A stretch of 34,345 nt of DNA from an uncultured Prevotellaceae bacterium (GCA_902788605.1 CADAKX010000022.1:1-34345), one strand, 5' to 3'. Shown: positions 16,950 through 26,783, numbered from the stretch's first letter. Notes: generated from the sequence alone by a model not told the origin. Made by a program: numbers and translations.

Positions 16950-19757
16950 TTAGTCTTTTAATTTCGCTTTCAGATATTGTCCGGTGACGCTTTCCTTGCA
17001 TTTCACTACCTCCTCGGGCGTGCCGGCCACAACTAGGTTGCCCCCCTTATCGCCACCGTCTGGACCTAGGTCGATGATGTGGTCGGCCAACTTGATGACG
17101 TCCATGTTATGCTCGATGATTACGATGGTGTGGCCCCTTGAGATGAGTGCGTCCATCGATGACATCAGACATTTGATGTCGTGGAAATGCAGACCTGTGG
17201 TCGGCTCATCGAAGATAAAGAGCGTGGGCTCCTGTTTCTCTTGCCCGATGAAATAGGCTAGTTTCACGCGCTGGTTTTCTCCACCCGATAACGTGCTCGA
17301 ACTCTGTCCCATCTTGATGTAGCCCAGCCCCACGTCCTCCAGTGGCTTCAGTCTGTTGACCACGGTCTTCTGACCATGTGTCTTGAAGAACTCGATAGCC
17401 TCGGTGATGGTCATGTTGAGCACATCGTCGATGTTCTTGCCTTCGTATTTTACGTCTAGAATGTCGTGTTTGAAGCGTTTGCCGTGACACGATTCGCACT
17501 CCAATACCAGGTCGGCCATAAACTGCATCTCCACCGTGATGGTGCCCACGCCCTTACATTCATCGCAGCGGCCACCGTCGGCATTAAACGAGAAATACTG
17601 CGGTGTGAAGTTCATCTGCTGAGCCAGGGGCTGTGCTGCATACAAGTCGCGGATGGCATCCCATGCCTTCACGTAGGTAGCGGGGTTTGAGCGTGTAGAC
17701 TTTCCGATGGGGTTCTGATCCACAAACTCAATACGGCGGATAGCGTCGATGTCGCCCGTGAGTCCACTGTATTCGCCGGGAGCGTCGCACACGTCGCCCA
17801 GGTGGCGCTTGATGGCTGGGTAGAGGATACCCTTGATGAGGCTTGACTTGCCTGAGCCTGATACGCCTGTTACCACCGTGAGCACGTTGAGTGGAATCTG
17901 TACGTCGATACCCCTGAGGTTGTTCATGCGCGCCCCTTTGATGTCGATGTGTCGGTTCCATGGACGGCGACTCAATGGTATGGGGATAGTCTCCTGTCCT
18001 GAGAGATAGGCTAGGGTATAGGAGGTTTTACTAGTTTTATTAGCCTGACTAGTTTCACTAGGCTTGCTGGGGTCTCCTGCAAAGACTATCTCGCCACCTA
18101 GTCGGCCTGCATCGGGTCCCACGTCAATCAGGTAGTCTGCAGCACGAAGGATGTCCTCGTCGTGTTCCACCACTACCACTGTGTTACCCAATGCCTGCAG
18201 CTCTCTTAGCACCTTGATGAGTCGGTCGGTGTCGCGTGAGTGCAGACCGATGCTCGGCTCATCGAGAATATAGAGCGAGCCCACCAGACTGCTGCCCAGT
18301 GATGTGCAGAGGTTGATACGCTGACTCTCGCCGCCCGAGAGTGAATTCGACAGACGGTTCAGTGTTAGATATCCCAAGCCCACGTCAAGTAAGAACTGAA
18401 GACGCGACCTGATTTCGGTCAACAGTCGACGAGCTATTTCCGTGTCGTGCTCTGACAGTTCTAGTCTGTCAAACCATTCCTGTAGTCTCACCACGGGCAT
18501 TTGCACCAAATCGGTGATGCTTCGTCCGGCAATCTTCACATACTCTGCTTCAGGTTTCAGCCGCGTACCATGACAAGTGGGACATACAGTCTTTCCGCGA
18601 TAGCGGGCCAGCATCACGCGGTATTGTATCTTGTACTGACTGTCCTTCACCATCTGGAAGAACGCGTCAATACACGGTTTCTCTTTCTGTCTTTTGTCAG
18701 AAGGTAGTCCGTGCCACAGCCAGTCCTTTTGCTGCTGCGACAGACTGTGATAAGGTTCGAATATCGGGAAGTCGTCCTTAGCCGCATGCTGGATGAACCA
18801 GTTTTTCCATTCGCCCATCTTCTCGCCTCGCCAGCAGACCACACATCCGTCGTAGACCGACATGTTGGGATCGGGAATCACCAGATGCTCGTCGATACCA
18901 ATAATCTGGCCAAAGCCCTGACACTCCGGACAAGCTCCGGCGGGTGAGTTGAACGAGAATAGCTGGTCTGAGGGTTCCTCAAACGTGATGCCGTCAGCCT
19001 CGAAGAGTGTCGAGAAGTCATACGACAATCCTGCCGGCATCATCATCAGACGCATCTCTCCGTGACCCTCATAAAAGGCCGTTTCCGCTGAGTCTATCAG
19101 TCTGTCGATGGTTTCCTTGCTGCCCGAAGCCGACATGCGGTCGATAACAATATAAATCTCATCGTACTTGGCACCACTCTCCAGAAAGTCATCGATGCGC
19201 TGAACGTCACCGTTGACGTAGATGCGGCTGTACCCCTGCATGATATAGGCCTTGAGCTGCTGCTCCGTAGTGCGTCCCTCGGTCTGTTTCAGAGGTGACA
19301 TCACCATGAACTTTGTGCCCTCGCCAAACTCCATCATCTTCCTGACCACATCCTCCGTGGAGTGACGCTTTACCTCTTCGCCGCTAACGGGCGAGAACGT
19401 GTGGCCTACACGTGCATAGAGCAGTCGCAGATACTCATAGATCTCCGTCGATGTACCTACGGTGCTTCGCGGATTGCGTGCAATGACCTTTTGTTCGATG
19501 GCGATGGCAGGCGGGATGCCCTTGATAAAGTCGCATTCGGGCTTGTTCATGCGCCCTAGGAACTGACGTGCATAGCTCGACAGACTCTCCACATAGCGTC
19601 TCTGTCCCTCAGCATAAAGCGTATCGAACGCCAACGACGACTTGCCGCTGCCCGATACGCCCGCAATGACTACGAACTTATTTCTGGGAATGCGCACGTC
19701 AACATTCTTGAGGTTGTTGACGCGCGCCCCTTTTATCTCGATATACTTTTGACTCAC
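16950..19757 (-). CDS. uvrA: Excinuclease ABC subunit A, GTG start
   Basis: Damage-recognition ATPase of nucleotide excision repair, 935 aa. Two ABC cassettes are present, each with a Walker A (GVSGSGKSS, N-terminal and near residue 640), an ABC signature (NSLSGGESQRINL and STLSGGENQRVKL) and Walker B (LYILDEPSIGLH, LFIFDEPTTGLH). Zinc-finger CxxC pairs are present (CPTCHG, CDECKG, CESCHG). In this frame the only start after the pepD stop is GTG at 19757. At about residues 562-580 a low-complexity Ser/Thr/Lys stretch (SKPSETSQANKTSKTS) with ACTAG-type DNA repeats widens the inter-cassette loop. It lies 10 bp after pepD. Confidence 0.97.
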   Translation of the reverse strand: MSQKYIEIKGARVNNLKNVDVRIPRNKFVVIAGVSGSGKSSLAFDTLYAEGQRRYVESLSSYARQFLGRMNKPECDFIKGIPPAIAIEQKVIARNPRSTVGTSTEIYEYLRLLYARVGHTFSPVSGEEVKRHSTEDVVRKMMEFGEGTKFMVMSPLKQTEGRTTEQQLKAYIMQGYSRIYVNGDVQRIDDFLESGAKYDEIYIVIDRMSASGSKETIDRLIDSAETAFYEGHGEMRLMMMPAGLSYDFSTLFEADGITFEEPSDQLFSFNSPAGACPECQGFGQIIGIDEHLVIPDPNMSVYDGCVVCWRGEKMGEWKNWFIQHAAKDDFPIFEPYHSLSQQQKDWLWHGLPSDKRQKEKPCIDAFFQMVKDSQYKIQYRVMLARYRGKTVCPTCHGTRLKPEAEYVKIAGRSITDLVQMPVVRLQEWFDRLELSEHDTEIARRLLTEIRSRLQFLLDVGLGYLTLNRLSNSLSGGESQRINLCTSLGSSLVGSLYILDEPSIGLHSRDTDRLIKVLRELQALGNTVVVVEHDEDILRAADYLIDVGPDAGRLGGEIVFAGDPSKPSETSQANKTSKTSYTLAYLSGQETIPIPLSRRPWNRHIDIKGARMNNLRGIDVQIPLNVLTVVTGVSGSGKSSLIKGILYPAIKRHLGDVCDAPGEYSGLTGDIDAIRRIEFVDQNPIGKSTRSNPATYVKAWDAIRDLYAAQPLAQQMNFTPQYFSFNADGGRCDECKGVGTITVEMQFMADLVLECESCHGKRFKHDILDVKYEGKNIDDVLNMTITEAIEFFKTHGQKTVVNRLKPLEDVGLGYIKMGQSSSTLSGGENQRVKLAYFIGQEKQEPTLFIFDEPTTGLHFHDIKCLMSSMDALISRGHTIVIIEHNMDVIKLADHIIDLGPDGGDKGGNLVVAGTPEEVVKCKESVTGQYLKAKLKD

Positions 19758-19767
19758 CTTATTTATA

Positions 19768-21219
19768 TTAGATACGCTTCAGTACCAACAGCAGGTGGTC
19801 CCAAACCATCTGCACGGTGGGAATGTACAGACGCTCGTCGGGCGTGTGTACGTCGCGCAGCGTGGGACCGAATGAAATCATGTCGATATTAGGATAGCGT
19901 TCTGAGAACAGACCGCACTCCAGTCCGGCGTGGATACCACGCACCACGGGCTCCTTGCCAAAGAGTTCCTTATAGGTCTCTACCACGGTGTCACGCAGTT
20001 TGCTCTCTGCCCTCATCTTCCAGGCGGGATAGCCGTCGCTGCTGTTAGCCTCGGCTCCAGCCAACTGGAAAGTTGCCACAATTGTTGCGCACATGTTGTC
20101 AAGGTTTGACATCACGTTGGAACGCTGCGACGAGAGGATGGTGATCTCTGTCTCAGCCGAGTGGATGGCAGCGATATTACTTGAGGTCTCTACCATGCCG
20201 TTGAGTTCGGGATCCTGACAGATGGCATAGATGCCATTATCTACGGCCTGCAGTGCCCACACGAAGTTGCGAGCCACCTGTGCCTCAATTACCGTCTGTG
20301 CCTCGGTGCTCTCCATCGTCCACACCATCTGCGTGTCGGTCACGTGGAATTCGTCCTCTACCTGGGCGGCAAATACGTTCCAGTCGGCCTTCACATTCTC
20401 CTTGACATCGTGGGGTACGGCGATGACAAACATTCCGTCTCGGGGGATGGCATTGTGCAGTTTGCCCGAGTGGAACTCAGCTAAGCGCACGCCCTCATAG
20501 CGGTTCATCGTCTGGAATAGGAAACGTCCCAGCAGTTTGATGGCGTTGGCACGTTTCTTGTTGATGTCGTCACCCGAGTGACCACCCGTCAGACCCTTCA
20601 GTTGGGCGCGCAGGAAGAACGAACCGGCAGCAGCCTCCTCGCGTTTGAATGTGAACTTTGCCTGCGTATTTCTTCCACCGGCACACGAAACGAACATCTC
20701 ACCCTCGTCCTCAGAGTCCAGGTTAATCAGGTAGTCGCCCGTCATGAAACCTGCTTTCATTCCCTCGGCACCGCTCAGTCCTGTCTCCTCGTCGCGTGTA
20801 AAGACACACTCCAGCGGACCGTGCTCAATGTCGTTGGCCTCAAGGATGGCCAGCTCGATAGCACAACCAATACCGTCGTCAGCACCTAGTGTGGTGCCTT
20901 TGGCCTTCAGCCAGTCGCCGTCGATATATGTCTGGATGGCGTCCTTGTCGAAATCGAAGTCTACATCCACCAGCTTGTCGCACACCATATCCATGTGGCT
21001 CTGCAGGATGACGGTCTTACGGTTCTCATAACCCTTGGTGGCCGGCTTGCGAATCAAAACGTTGCCAGTCTCGTCGACTTTTGTCTCCAGCTGGTGGCTC
21101 TCTCCCCAGTTTTTGAGATATTCAATCATCTTCTCTTCACGTTTCGAGGGGCGCGGAATTTCGTTAATCTTTGCAAATTGCTCGAATACCGAAGCAGGTT
21201 TTAAATCACTTTTATTCAT
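19768..21219 (-). CDS. pepD: Aminoacyl-histidine dipeptidase (M20 family)
   Basis: Zinc dipeptidase (PepD, Xaa-His/carnosinase type) recycling dipeptides in the cytoplasm, 483 aa. Metal-binding motifs: QSHMDMVCDK (His75, Asp77), LGADDGIG (about 111-118), TRDEETGLSG (bridging Glu pair), NLDSEDEG, and a C-terminal GIHAGLECG. The start is ATG 21219. It is the first gene of pepD-uvrA-cdd. Its own promoter is not obvious: the divergent spacer to 21287 is AT-rich with TTTAATG-like repeats and carries a clear -7 box only on the plus strand. Confidence 0.96.
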   Translation of the reverse strand: MNKSDLKPASVFEQFAKINEIPRPSKREEKMIEYLKNWGESHQLETKVDETGNVLIRKPATKGYENRKTVILQSHMDMVCDKLVDVDFDFDKDAIQTYIDGDWLKAKGTTLGADDGIGCAIELAILEANDIEHGPLECVFTRDEETGLSGAEGMKAGFMTGDYLINLDSEDEGEMFVSCAGGRNTQAKFTFKREEAAAGSFFLRAQLKGLTGGHSGDDINKKRANAIKLLGRFLFQTMNRYEGVRLAEFHSGKLHNAIPRDGMFVIAVPHDVKENVKADWNVFAAQVEDEFHVTDTQMVWTMESTEAQTVIEAQVARNFVWALQAVDNGIYAICQDPELNGMVETSSNIAAIHSAETEITILSSQRSNVMSNLDNMCATIVATFQLAGAEANSSDGYPAWKMRAESKLRDTVVETYKELFGKEPVVRGIHAGLECGLFSERYPNIDMISFGPTLRDVHTPDERLYIPTVQMVWDHLLLVLKRI

Positions 21220-21259
21220 TTTTAATGTTTTATTGATATAATGTTTAATTTATTATTAT

Positions 21260-21267
21260 TACCTTTG
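21260..21267 (+). promoter_or_regulatory. -7 box for the small protein-OmpH-nhaD unit
   Basis: TACCTTTG, 19 bp before ATG 21287, matches TAnnTTTG and lies between pepD and the divergent unit. Confidence 0.7.
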
Positions 21268-21286
21268 CAGCGCAAAATTACAAAAA

Positions 21287-21502
21287 ATGAGTGAAATAAT
21301 TGCTATCTGCACGTTAATAATTGCTATATCGATGGCATTTTTGTGCGTTAAACTGTTTTTCTTGAAGGATGGGCGCTTCTCTTCGCAGCATATACATGAT
21401 TCCGAGGCGATGCGTCAGCGCGACATTCACTGCGTCATGGATCAAGACCGTGAGCAGCGTAGGAAGAGTCGTTGGGCAGTAAGTGAAAGATCAAATAATT
21501 AA
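21287..21502 (+). CDS. Small membrane protein of unknown function
   Basis: 71 aa. One N-terminal hydrophobic helix (about 4-28, IIAICTLIIAISMAFLCVKLFF) is followed by a polar tail rich in Arg, Asp and Gln. No family was recognised. It has a good -7 box immediately upstream, a sensible leader, and lies 10 bp before the OmpH-like gene, so it is probably real and co-transcribed. With one membrane span and a charged tail it could be a membrane-tethered accessory factor; the function is unknown. Confidence 0.7.
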   Translation: MSEIIAICTLIIAISMAFLCVKLFFLKDGRFSSQHIHDSEAMRQRDIHCVMDQDREQRRKSRWAVSERSNN

Positions 21503-21512
21503 GAATATAGAA

Positions 21513-22127
21513 ATGAAAAAGAACATTTTCCGTGCTTATGCACTGATGGCTGTTGCCGTAGTCTTTAGTTCATGTAACAATGCCGCTCCCAAAATGGATG
21601 AGGAGCCTGTGGCCGAGGCTGTTACTGCTTCGGGTGAGGGTATGCGTATTGCCTACATCGAGATTGATACTCTGACATCTCAATACGAATTTGCAAAGCA
21701 AAAGTCGCTTGAACTTGAGAAGAAGGGTACCAATGCACGTAACACCATTCAGGCTAAGAGCCAGCAGTTCGAGAAGAAGGCTGCCGCCTTCCAACAGAAG
21801 TTGCAGAGCAATGGCTTCACTAGTCGTGAGGCTGCCGAGTCTGAGCAGGCTGCCCTTCAGCGCGAACAGCAGAACATCCTGGCATTGCAGCAGCGTCTTG
21901 AAAACGAGCTGGCCAGCGAGCAGCAGAAGTTCCTGCAGGCTTTCCAGGATAGCCTTGACAATTTCTTGGCCGACTATAACAAGGCCAAAAAGTATGACAT
22001 GATTGTCAACAAGGCTGCTGTGCTCTTTGCAGACAAGCGCTTTGATATCACTACCGAAGTGGTGAATGGCATGAACAAACGCTACAAGAAGGACGCTAAA
22101 ACTAGCGACTCTTCTAAGACAAAGTAA
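21513..22127 (+). CDS. OmpH/Skp-family lipoprotein
   Basis: 204 aa from ATG 21513 (a GTG at 21483 opens the frame, but the lipoprotein signal begins at MKKNIFRAYALM). The lipobox is VFSSC (Cys21). A short strand MRIAYIEIDTLTSQYEF starts the OmpH/Skp-like domain; a long coiled coil (about 65-160, Gln/Glu/Ala-rich) and a closing KYDMIVNKAAVLFAD strand follow. Skp/OmpH proteins are periplasmic chaperones for outer-membrane proteins. Here the lipid anchor suggests a membrane-bound version. nhaD follows 33 bp downstream. Confidence 0.9.
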   Translation: MKKNIFRAYALMAVAVVFSSCNNAAPKMDEEPVAEAVTASGEGMRIAYIEIDTLTSQYEFAKQKSLELEKKGTNARNTIQAKSQQFEKKAAAFQQKLQSNGFTSREAAESEQAALQREQQNILALQQRLENELASEQQKFLQAFQDSLDNFLADYNKAKKYDMIVNKAAVLFADKRFDITTEVVNGMNKRYKKDAKTSDSSKTK

Positions 22128-22160
22128 GAATATCGCACTTTTAAAACGGTTCAACAACTG

Positions 22161-23534
22161 ATGACACCGATTATTGTCATACTCCTATTGTTCAGCTACT
22201 TACTGATAGCCACAACCCATCTCACTGGGGTCAACAAGGCGGCCATCAGTATCTTTTTAGCTGCCATTGGATGGGTTGTCTATATCAGTTGGGGTACCGA
22301 CTTTATCATGGACCTGCATTCCGTCGCCTATGCTGAGTATCTGGGCGACAATGCAGCGACCAGTGATACCGTCAAGAACTTTATCTATGATAGTGTGTTC
22401 TTGAAATATGTGGGTAAGGCCGCGGCTATAGTCATGTATCTGCTGGCTACCATGTCTATCATTGAGATACTCAACACTAACGGCTGTTTCGATTTTATCA
22501 ACGAGTGGATTCGCACTCGCAATCCCAACCGTTTGCTATGGACCATCACTCTGGCCACCTTTATTCTCTCGGCCAATCTTGACAACCTCACTACCACCAT
22601 TGTCATGCTAGTTATCATGCACAGCACCGTGCGCAGTCGCGCCCAGCGTATGCTCATCGGTTCTGCCATCGTCTTGGCTGCTGTCTGTGGTGGATGTTTC
22701 ACAGTCATAGGTGATCCCACGGGTCTCCTGTTGTGGGCCAACGAGGCTGTCACCGCCACCGACTTCTCTAGCTATCTGGCGCTGCCCGCACTGGTGGCAT
22801 GGATTGTGCCCACCTTCCTCATTGGACGTCAGTTGCCTAGTCACATAGACATCGAATGGGGCACCGCCCCCTTCCGTGGCGATGATACCCGCCTCAATCG
22901 TTGGCAACGCATGCTGATGCTCTTTGTTGGCATTGGTGGCCTGTGGTTCATTCCCACGTTCCTCAGCATCACTCGTCTGCCTGCCTTTTTGGGAGCCCTT
23001 GTAGTGCTGTCGTTACTGTGGGTGGTCAACGAGGCCTTTAATCGCAAGTTAATGAATGCAGACCAGACCTCTCAGCGCCGCATCCCCCGTGTTATCCAAT
23101 ACGAGGCCATCCAACAGATGCTCTTCGTCATGGGAATCATGTTAGGCTTGGCAGTGGTCATCGAGACGGGTGTCTTTACTGAAGTGGCTGACTGGCTCGA
23201 TGCCACCATCGGTGACATTTGGGTTGAGGGACTCATTGCTGGTGTTCTTAGCAGTCTAGTCGACTCGTTTACTATTGCTGCCTCAGGTATTTCGCTTTAT
23301 GATGTGTGGAGCGCTGGTGACTATGCCCAGAACGGTCTTTATTGGAAGGTCATCGCCTATTGTACCGCCGTGGGTGGTTGCCTCCTTTCTGTTGGCACAG
23401 TGAGTGGACTTGCTTTGATGAAGATGGAGCATATCCACTTTGGCTGGTATTTCAAGAACATCTCGCCCAAAGTTCTTCTGGGCTGGCTGTTGGGACTGGC
23501 CGTGCTTGGGATTGAGTTCTTGCTCTATTCTTAG
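22161..23534 (+). CDS. nhaD: Na+/H+ antiporter, NhaD type
   Basis: 457 aa, about 11-12 membrane spans. Characteristic NhaD motifs are SANLDNLTTTIVM (about 137-149, with Asp141 in the membrane) and VIGDPTGLLLW (about 182-192), both typical of the ion-transporter superfamily. An internal hydrophilic loop lies near 225-245 (EWGTAPFRGDDTRLNRW). It exchanges Na+ for H+ across the inner membrane for pH and salt homeostasis. The start is ATG 22161. pfkA follows 27 bp downstream on the same strand. Confidence 0.93.
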   Translation: MTPIIVILLLFSYLLIATTHLTGVNKAAISIFLAAIGWVVYISWGTDFIMDLHSVAYAEYLGDNAATSDTVKNFIYDSVFLKYVGKAAAIVMYLLATMSIIEILNTNGCFDFINEWIRTRNPNRLLWTITLATFILSANLDNLTTTIVMLVIMHSTVRSRAQRMLIGSAIVLAAVCGGCFTVIGDPTGLLLWANEAVTATDFSSYLALPALVAWIVPTFLIGRQLPSHIDIEWGTAPFRGDDTRLNRWQRMLMLFVGIGGLWFIPTFLSITRLPAFLGALVVLSLLWVVNEAFNRKLMNADQTSQRRIPRVIQYEAIQQMLFVMGIMLGLAVVIETGVFTEVADWLDATIGDIWVEGLIAGVLSSLVDSFTIAASGISLYDVWSAGDYAQNGLYWKVIAYCTAVGGCLLSVGTVSGLALMKMEHIHFGWYFKNISPKVLLGWLLGLAVLGIEFLLYS

Positions 23535-23561
23535 GATTATTACAACTACTATTATTATAAT

Positions 23562-24539
23562 ATGACAAAGATAAAGACAATAGGCATTCTGACTTCTGGT
23601 GGCGATGCCCCTGGTATGAATGCGGCTATACGTGCCGTCACTCGTAGCGGCATCTGCAATGGTTTTACGATGAAGGGTGTCTATCGTGGTTATGATGGAC
23701 TCATCAAGGGCGAGGTTGAAACCTTCACCACTGAGAATGTGTCTGGCATCATTACCCGAGGTGGTACCATTCTTAAGACCGCTCGCTCCAAGGAGTTTAT
23801 GACTCCAGAGGGTATGGCCAAGGCCTATGAGACCTGTCAGCGTGAACAGATTGACGCCCTGGTGGTCATCGGTGGCAACGGCTCACTTACTGGTGCTCGC
23901 AACTTCGCCATGGAATACGACTTTCCCGTGGTTGGTCTGCCTGGCACCATCGATAACGATCTCTATGGCACCGATTCTACTATTGGCTACGACACCACCA
24001 TGAACACCATCATGGAATGTGTTGACCGCATCCGCGATACAGCTAATTCCCACGAGCGCATCTTCTTTGTAGAGGTGATGGGCCGTGATGCTGGTTTCCT
24101 GGCGCTCAACAGTGCCATTGCCTGTGGTGCTGAGGCTGCCCTTATTCCAGAGGAAGAGACCGATGCTGACCAGTTGAAGGACTTCATGGCCCGTGGTATT
24201 CGCAAGTCCAAGAAGTCTTGTATAGTTATTGTCAGTGAGAGTCCCAAGTGTGGCGCCCTCTACTATGCCGACCGTGTGAAGAAGGAGTTCCCCGAGTTCG
24301 ATGTGCGTGTATCCATCCTGGGACACATGCAGCGTGGTGGTAGTCCCTCAGCCCACGACCGCATCTTGGCTAGCCGTACGGGCGTAGGTGCCATCAAGGC
24401 CCTCATGCAGGGACAGCGTAACGTGATGATTGGTGTGCGTAACAATGAGGTGGTATTTGTTCCTTTCTCCGAGGCTATCCGCAGCGATAAACCTTTCAAC
24501 AAGGGCCTGATTAAAGTTCTCGACGAGCTTAGCATCTGA
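23562..24539 (+). CDS. pfkA: 6-phosphofructokinase
   Basis: Phosphorylates fructose-6-phosphate in glycolysis, cytoplasmic, 325 aa as usual for bacterial PfkA. Motifs: [15 protein letters not shown] (12-26), [13 protein letters not shown] (103-115) and [19 protein letters not shown] (127-145, catalytic Asp131). The residue that separates ATP from pyrophosphate enzymes is Gly107 here, which favours ATP. The preceding residue, usually a magnesium-contacting Asp (GGDGS), is Asn106, so kinetics may differ. It lies 27 bp after nhaD. Confidence 0.95.
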   Translation: MTKIKTIGILTSGGDAPGMNAAIRAVTRSGICNGFTMKGVYRGYDGLIKGEVETFTTENVSGIITRGGTILKTARSKEFMTPEGMAKAYETCQREQIDALVVIGGNGSLTGARNFAMEYDFPVVGLPGTIDNDLYGTDSTIGYDTTMNTIMECVDRIRDTANSHERIFFVEVMGRDAGFLALNSAIACGAEAALIPEEETDADQLKDFMARGIRKSKKSCIVIVSESPKCGALYYADRVKKEFPEFDVRVSILGHMQRGGSPSAHDRILASRTGVGAIKALMQGQRNVMIGVRNNEVVFVPFSEAIRSDKPFNKGLIKVLDELSI

Positions 24540-24552
24540 TGTCATACAATGT

Positions 24553-25326
24553 ATGTTGAAAACAGCAATTGTACAACATCATATTAAGTGGGATGACCTT
24601 GAGGGTAATCTGAAGCACATCGAGGGGCTGATGGACAGAGAGCCCAAGGCAGACTTGTATGTGTTGGCGGAGACTTTTGCAACGGGTTTTCTGGCAGAAG
24701 GCTCGTCCCAAAAGGCTGGCAGGGATGCGCAGATGATTGTCGGGTGGATGCAGACGCAGTCCCAAGGGCGCAATGCAGCTATTGCGGGTAGTGTAGCTTC
24801 GACCGACGAGAACGGTAGACTGAGAAACAGATTGTTTTTTGTGAGGCCTGACGGCAGTTGGGACTACTATGATAAGCGTCATCTTTTTGGCTTTGCTGGC
24901 GAGACAGATGAGTATGTGGCTGGTGAACGGCGTGTAATAACAGAATGGAAAGGTGTGAGGTTCCTGTTACAGGTGTGCTATGACTTGCGTTTCCCTGTGT
25001 TTTCACGCAATAGAGGCGACTACGACGCGATTATTTATGTGGCCAACTGGCCAGAGAAACGACGTGATGTGTGGCTGACTTTGCTTAAGGCTCGCGCACT
25101 TGAGAACCAGTGCTTTGTGATAGGGGTCAATTGCGTGGGCAGTGACAAGAACTGCACTTATGCGGGCGATTCGCAGATTGTGGATGCCTACGGACGGATG
25201 CTGGCTCAATGCCAACCAGGACAAGAAGAAATCGCTGCAGCGCCTCTCGATATCGAGTCGCTACAGCGATTCCGTATGAAGTTTCCTGTTTTAGATGATG
25301 CCGACAACTTTGTCGTCACCATTTAA
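24553..25326 (+). CDS. Carbon-nitrogen hydrolase (omega-amidase, YafV/Nit2-like)
   Basis: 257 aa, one nitrilase-fold domain with the catalytic triad Glu40 (LAETFATGF), Lys108 (YYDKRHLF) and Cys142 (QVCYDLRFPVF). Nearest in pattern to omega-amidases that hydrolyse alpha-ketoglutaramate or alpha-keto-gamma-methylthiobutyrate amides in metabolite repair; from memory that family has PEMF where this has AETF. It is cytoplasmic. It starts 13 bp after pfkA and ends the plus-strand run, converging on pyrI with 8 bp between stops. Confidence 0.88.
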   Translation: MLKTAIVQHHIKWDDLEGNLKHIEGLMDREPKADLYVLAETFATGFLAEGSSQKAGRDAQMIVGWMQTQSQGRNAAIAGSVASTDENGRLRNRLFFVRPDGSWDYYDKRHLFGFAGETDEYVAGERRVITEWKGVRFLLQVCYDLRFPVFSRNRGDYDAIIYVANWPEKRRDVWLTLLKARALENQCFVIGVNCVGSDKNCTYAGDSQIVDAYGRMLAQCQPGQEEIAAAPLDIESLQRFRMKFPVLDDADNFVVTI

Positions 25327-25334
25327 CTTCTCTT

Positions 25335-25781
25335 TTACACCAACTCCACCTTGTTGATGTCCTGCTCTTTCTCACAGTAGTGGCAGGTTAGAATGCCGTC
25401 CTGTACATGGAAATGGGTGGCCATGGGTTCGTTGTTGGTGATGCACTTGGGGTTGTTGCATTTTACGATGCCTCGAATCTCGGCAGGCGTTACCACAGGC
25501 TTCTTTTCAACCACCTCGTAGTCACGGATAATGCTTAGGATGACATTGGGGGCCACTACAGAAAGACGTGATATTTCGTCGTCGGTAAAAAACTTGTCGC
25601 TTACCTTGATGATGCCCTTGCAGCCCACCTTCTTGGAGGGATAGTTAAAACCAATTGTGACGGGTGTTTTCAGTGTGAAAAGCCCCAGAATGGAGGCCAC
25701 CTGATAGGTCTTATCGGTGGGTATGTGGTCGATAACGGTGCCATGTTCAATGGCGGCCACTAATCTTTCTTTCTTATTCAT
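25335..25781 (-). CDS. pyrI: Aspartate carbamoyltransferase regulatory chain
   Basis: Regulatory subunit of aspartate transcarbamoylase, binding nucleotide effectors and zinc. 148 aa from ATG 25781; a TTG at 25790 also opens the frame but lies in the heptamer array. The N-terminal effector domain reads [13 protein letters not shown] (9-21). The C-terminal zinc knuckle has Cys108, Cys113, Cys133 and Cys136 (CNNPKC and CHYC). It follows pyrB by 30 bp, the spacer being a tandem heptamer. Presence of pyrI implies a class B, allosterically controlled enzyme. Confidence 0.96.
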   Translation of the reverse strand: MNKKERLVAAIEHGTVIDHIPTDKTYQVASILGLFTLKTPVTIGFNYPSKKVGCKGIIKVSDKFFTDDEISRLSVVAPNVILSIIRDYEVVEKKPVVTPAEIRGIVKCNNPKCITNNEPMATHFHVQDGILTCHYCEKEQDINKVELV

Positions 25782-25786
25782 AATTG

Positions 25787-25814
25787 TCAATTATCAATTA
25801 TTAATTATCAATTA
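25787..25814 (-). repeat. Heptamer array between pyrB and pyrI
   Basis: Read on the minus strand: TAATTGA, TAATTAA, TAATTGA, TAATTGA, four 7-bp units. The first unit contains the pyrB stop; the TAA triplets, 7 bp apart, cover all three frames before the pyrI ATG at 25781. Confidence 0.8.
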
Positions 25815-26759
25815 CCTGATAATGGTCTTGTCGTTCTTGACCTCGTCGAGCGTGATGCCCAGCACATCGCAGAAGATGGCCTCGCGAGCGAAGAGTCCAT
25901 TGCCGGCTTGCTGAATATAGTAAGCGTGGGGATTGTCATCCACCTCATAAGCAATCTCGTTGACGCGTGGCAGGGGGTGCAGAATCTTCATGTTGGGTTT
26001 GGCAGAGCGCAATAGGTCGTTGTTCAAAACATAGACGTTCTTGACGCGCTCATATTCCATGAGATCTGAAAAACGCTCCTTTTGGACGCGCGTCATATAT
26101 AGGATGTCGGCATCGGCAATCACCTTTTCGTTGAATGCGGTGTGCTCCTGATATTTGATGCCGTGCTCGTCGCAATAAATCTTATACTCCTTGGGCATGG
26201 CCAACTCCTTGGGTGCCACAAAGTGGAACGTGGGGTTGAAATGGCGCATGGCCATGAGTAGCGAGTGGACGGTGCGGCCGTATTTCAAGTCGCCTACAAG
26301 ATAGATGTTCAGATTCTCGAGTGTGCCCTGGGTCTTGTAGATGGAATAGAGGTCAAGCATACACTGGGAGGGGTGCTGATGGGCACCGTCGCCAGCATTA
26401 ACAATGGGTACGGGAGCCACTTCGGAGGCGTATTGGGCAGCACCCTCGATAAAATGGCGCATCACGATGACATCGGCATAGTTGGAGACCATGAGGATGG
26501 TGTCCTTGAGGGTCTCGCCCTTGGTGCCACTAGTCACCTTTGGGTCGGCAAAGCCTATGACACGCGCACCAAGTCGGTTTGCTGCTGTCTCGAAAGAAAG
26601 GCGGGTTCTGGTACTGGGCTCAAAGAACAGGGTGGCAACGACTTTGCCTTTGAGCAATTCGCGGTTAGGATGCTTTTCAAACTCCTGTGCCATCTCAATC
26701 ATGTAGAGGATCTTCTCACGAGTGAGGTCGGCAATGGTGACGAAATTATGTTTGTCCAT
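25812..26759 (-). CDS. pyrB: Aspartate carbamoyltransferase catalytic chain
   Basis: Catalyses carbamoyl phosphate plus aspartate to carbamoyl aspartate, the first committed step of pyrimidine synthesis. 315 aa from ATG 26759 (the frame is open from a TTG at 26786 inside the promoter). The carbamoyl-phosphate loop [13 protein letters not shown] has Ser49-Arg53; the mobile loop [12 protein letters not shown], the [12 protein letters not shown] motif and the C-terminal HPLPRVNEI complete the active site. It heads the pyrBI operon; the -7 box is 25 bp upstream. It is divergent from the GH43 gene. Confidence 0.97.
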   Translation of the reverse strand: MDKHNFVTIADLTREKILYMIEMAQEFEKHPNRELLKGKVVATLFFEPSTRTRLSFETAANRLGARVIGFADPKVTSGTKGETLKDTILMVSNYADVIVMRHFIEGAAQYASEVAPVPIVNAGDGAHQHPSQCMLDLYSIYKTQGTLENLNIYLVGDLKYGRTVHSLLMAMRHFNPTFHFVAPKELAMPKEYKIYCDEHGIKYQEHTAFNEKVIADADILYMTRVQKERFSDLMEYERVKNVYVLNNDLLRSAKPNMKILHPLPRVNEIAYEVDDNPHAYYIQQAGNGLFAREAIFCDVLGITLDEVKNDKTIIR

Positions 26760-26783
26760 AAGTGGTTTTGTGTAATTCACATG

